Positions 62,758 through 64,000 of a stretch of DNA of 64,000 nucleotides are shown piece by piece; positions within the stretch are counted from its first letter, which is position 1, and every line of letters starts with the position of its first letter. Below the pieces are notes generated by a model that saw only the letters and a program-made list of their open reading frames with translations, did no database searches and was not told the DNA's origin. The stretch comes from Lentisphaeria bacterium. GTDB lineage: Bacteria; Verrucomicrobiota; Lentisphaeria; Victivallales; Victivallaceae. Location: positions 372,001 through 436,000 of the forward strand of contig CP091727.1 of assembly GCA_022009855.1 (NCBI GenBank), in the 5' to 3' direction. A program made the position numbers and the translations under genes.

Positions 62758-63484
62758 TCAGTTGAACATCGAATAGATGTAGATGTTGGCGGCCATCCGG
62801 AGAGCGAACTCCCGCTGTTTCCGGCTGAAGTGAAATCCGACCCAGCCGCAGTGCAGATCGCTGGAGTTGAGCAGCGCGAGCAGACGCCCCTTGTACCAGG
62901 CGCCCCAGAGGCCGTTGTTGACCCCCTGCAGGTGTTCCCAGTGGGTGATCCGGTAATAACAGGAGAAGACCGGGTGCGTATTCAGCGAAAGCCGCCTTAA
63001 CTCAATTCCGGGGAAGAGTTCCCGCAGCAGCGACACCACGCTGTCGAAGAAGAGATCCTCCTTCACCTGATGGAGCGCGACGCAGTCGTCCACGAACAGG
63101 AATCCACCCCGCAGCAGATACTCCCGGACATTCGCCTTCTGGTTCGCAGTGAGATCCATCGCCCCCTTCCCGCTGACGAAGATCAGCGGGAAATCGGTCA
63201 TCTGGTCGAGCCGGTCGACATCCGCGATGTTCCACTCCAGTTTTCATATTCATCGTCGTATTCCGGCGGAGCCAGTCGACGATGATGATATCTCCGGAGG
63301 GGTGGTAGAACCAGCCGAGGGTGCTTTTTCGGTACCCTGTCGTCGGGAATTTCAAACGCGCCCACGAAATCCGGCTGCCGCGCGCGTTCTCGAAGTCAGC
63401 GCTCTCCTTCGCCACGGAGCGGCCCGGATACAGCAACGGCACGATCAGGCAGGCCAGGAAAGCGATCCGTTTCGTCCAATTCAC
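62758..63484 (-). CDS. DUF4159 secreted protein, one frameshift
   Basis: About 242 residues. The signal peptide is MNWTKRIAFLACLIVPLLYP. Then ISWARLKFPTTGYRKSTLGW and, after a break near 63242, DFPLIFVSGKGAMDLTANQK, LRGGFLFVDDCVALHQVKED, FFDSVVSLLRELFPGIELRR, and LHCGWVGFHFSRKQREFALR at the end. The GATase-like DUF4159 fold is usually encoded within MoxR/DUF58 clusters. Here it faces the operon tail to tail, with only 5 bases between stop codons. Confidence 0.8.
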
Positions 63485-63503
63485 GCCATCGCCCTCTGTC
63501 CGT

Positions 63504-63785
63504 TCAGAGCATCAGCTTGTAGAGCGCCATCGGGGCTGCGAGCAGCGGCTCGCTCTCAGCGCTGAACCTCTTGAAGTGCGGGGTCGCCATATGCGCCTCC
63601 AGCGCCTCGTCGCTCTCCCACTCCTCCTGAAAGACAAAAACATCCGGGTTGAGAGCATCCTGTGTGCAGCTGTATGCGCGGTTGCCCCGGTCGTTTCCGG
63701 AGGCCGCCACCAGCGGAGCGATCAGAGGCCTGAATTGTTCTGCAGAACCCTGTTTCAGAGTGACTACGGCGATAATCCGGAACAT
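63504..63785 (-). CDS. Antibiotic biosynthesis monooxygenase (ABM) domain protein
   Basis: 93 residues, intact dimeric ferredoxin-like fold: MFRIIAVVTLKQGSAEQFRP, VFVFQEEWESDEALEAHMAT, PHFKRFSAESEPLLAAPMAL. The family acts on quinones or as heme-degrading or oxidative-stress proteins; the substrate cannot be told. GGAGG lies 8 bases before ATG 63785. It lies upstream of the DUF4159 gene on the same strand, 20 bases apart, so the two may be co-transcribed. Confidence 0.88.
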   Translation of the reverse strand: MFRIIAVVTLKQGSAEQFRPLIAPLVAASGNDRGNRAYSCTQDALNPDVFVFQEEWESDEALEAHMATPHFKRFSAESEPLLAAPMALYKLML

Positions 63786-63820
63786 ATTCTTTCCTCCCTG
63801 CGGTTTTCTCAACTGCGTAT

Positions 63821-63849
63821 AGTATACCGTCTCCGCGGCGGAAATGCAA
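63821..63849 (-). promoter_or_regulatory. Promoter of the ABM-DUF4159 unit
   Basis: Minus strand -35 TTGCAT (63844-63849), 17-base spacer, -10 TATACT (63821-63826), about 36 bases before the ATG. Confidence 0.6.
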
Positions 63850-64000
63850 TCTCCTTCATCGGAAAACATGAAAAATATCGAAGCGTTGGCGGGCCGGACA
63901 CTCCGCCGCCGTCAGCGGCGGGAGGCCGGCCGGAGGCGTAGCAGGAGTTGATCTGCACGATTGGAATTCCGGGATGGCGCCGCGCCAGCCCGGTCAGTTC
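63850..64000 (-). other. Possible 3' end of a gene entering from the right
   Basis: A minus-strand frame reads LTGLARRHPGIPIVQINSCY and remains open through the promoter region to a stop near 63807. The first part looks protein-like, but no family is recognised and the true end may be earlier if a frameshift exists. A GC hairpin (63903-63921) without a T tract lies inside. Confidence 0.25.

Noticed and set aside
63903..63921. Hairpin CCGCCGC/GCGGCGG near the window end
   Set aside because: No T tract on either strand; not a convincing terminator.
1..64000. CRISPR arrays, tRNA or rRNA genes, prophage or restriction-type defence systems
   Set aside because: No regularly spaced short repeats, no tRNA-like cloverleaf and no cas, phage structural or defence motifs were seen; all mobile DNA is insertion sequences.

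Overview
The window looks like chromosomal DNA of a Lentisphaerota (Victivallis-like) bacterium. This is inferred from the GC-rich coding sequence, repeated prepilin-type proteins with the H-x9-DG signature placed beside secreted glycoside hydrolases, a MurB-Ddl fusion, glycyl-radical and corrinoid-activator type enzymes of anaerobes, and a dense load of insertion sequences. No rRNA, tRNA or CRISPR array was seen. Many genes, including essential dnaE, are split by one-base indels, usually in short homopolymers. I annotate these as single genes with frameshifts and regard most as probable sequence errors.

Layout. 1-3 kb: IS4-family transposase cut by the window edge, then an intact IS110/IS1111 element with a long 3' noncoding region. 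3-8.4 kb: a glycyl radical enzyme, its activase and an AGE-type sugar epimerase, divergent from a LacI regulator. 8.5-13.8 kb: an IS graveyard (IS630, IS4 fragment, IS66 interrupted by another IS with an 11-bp target duplication). 14-18.8 kb: GntR/LacI-type regulator, pseudopilin-like protein and a large secreted clan GH-A hydrolase. 18.9-21.8 kb: ABC transporter fragment, an IS66 copy and part of another. 21.9-31 kb: a second glycan cassette (pseudopilin, clan GH-A hydrolase, DUF5696-like protein), a divergent AraC regulator and a parallel beta-helix protein. 31.4-33.3 kb: pseudopilin remnant and a second, broken IS110. 33.4-34.5 kb: regulator with twin operators. 35-45.7 kb: RACo-like ferredoxin activator, hisI, murB-ddl fusion, thioredoxin/TPR protein, GDYXXLXY and DUF2157 membrane proteins, dnaE. 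46-62.8 kb: an eight-gene, tightly packed operon of a giant secreted helical protein, DUF3857/transglutaminase protein, MoxR ATPase, DUF58, BatA-like and vWA membrane proteins. A DUF4159 gene faces its end, followed by a small monooxygenase.

How the genes fit together. The two regulator/pseudopilin/glycosidase cassettes suggest secreted degradation of host or algal glycans. The epimerase-GRE-activase operon suggests anaerobic metabolism of a sugar. The MoxR operon is probably an envelope assembly or stress system built around an AAA+ ATPase and vWA proteins. The most unusual items are the GRE with an atypical active-site motif, the candidate IS110 guide RNA, the MurB-Ddl-membrane fusion and the giant-protein/MoxR operon.
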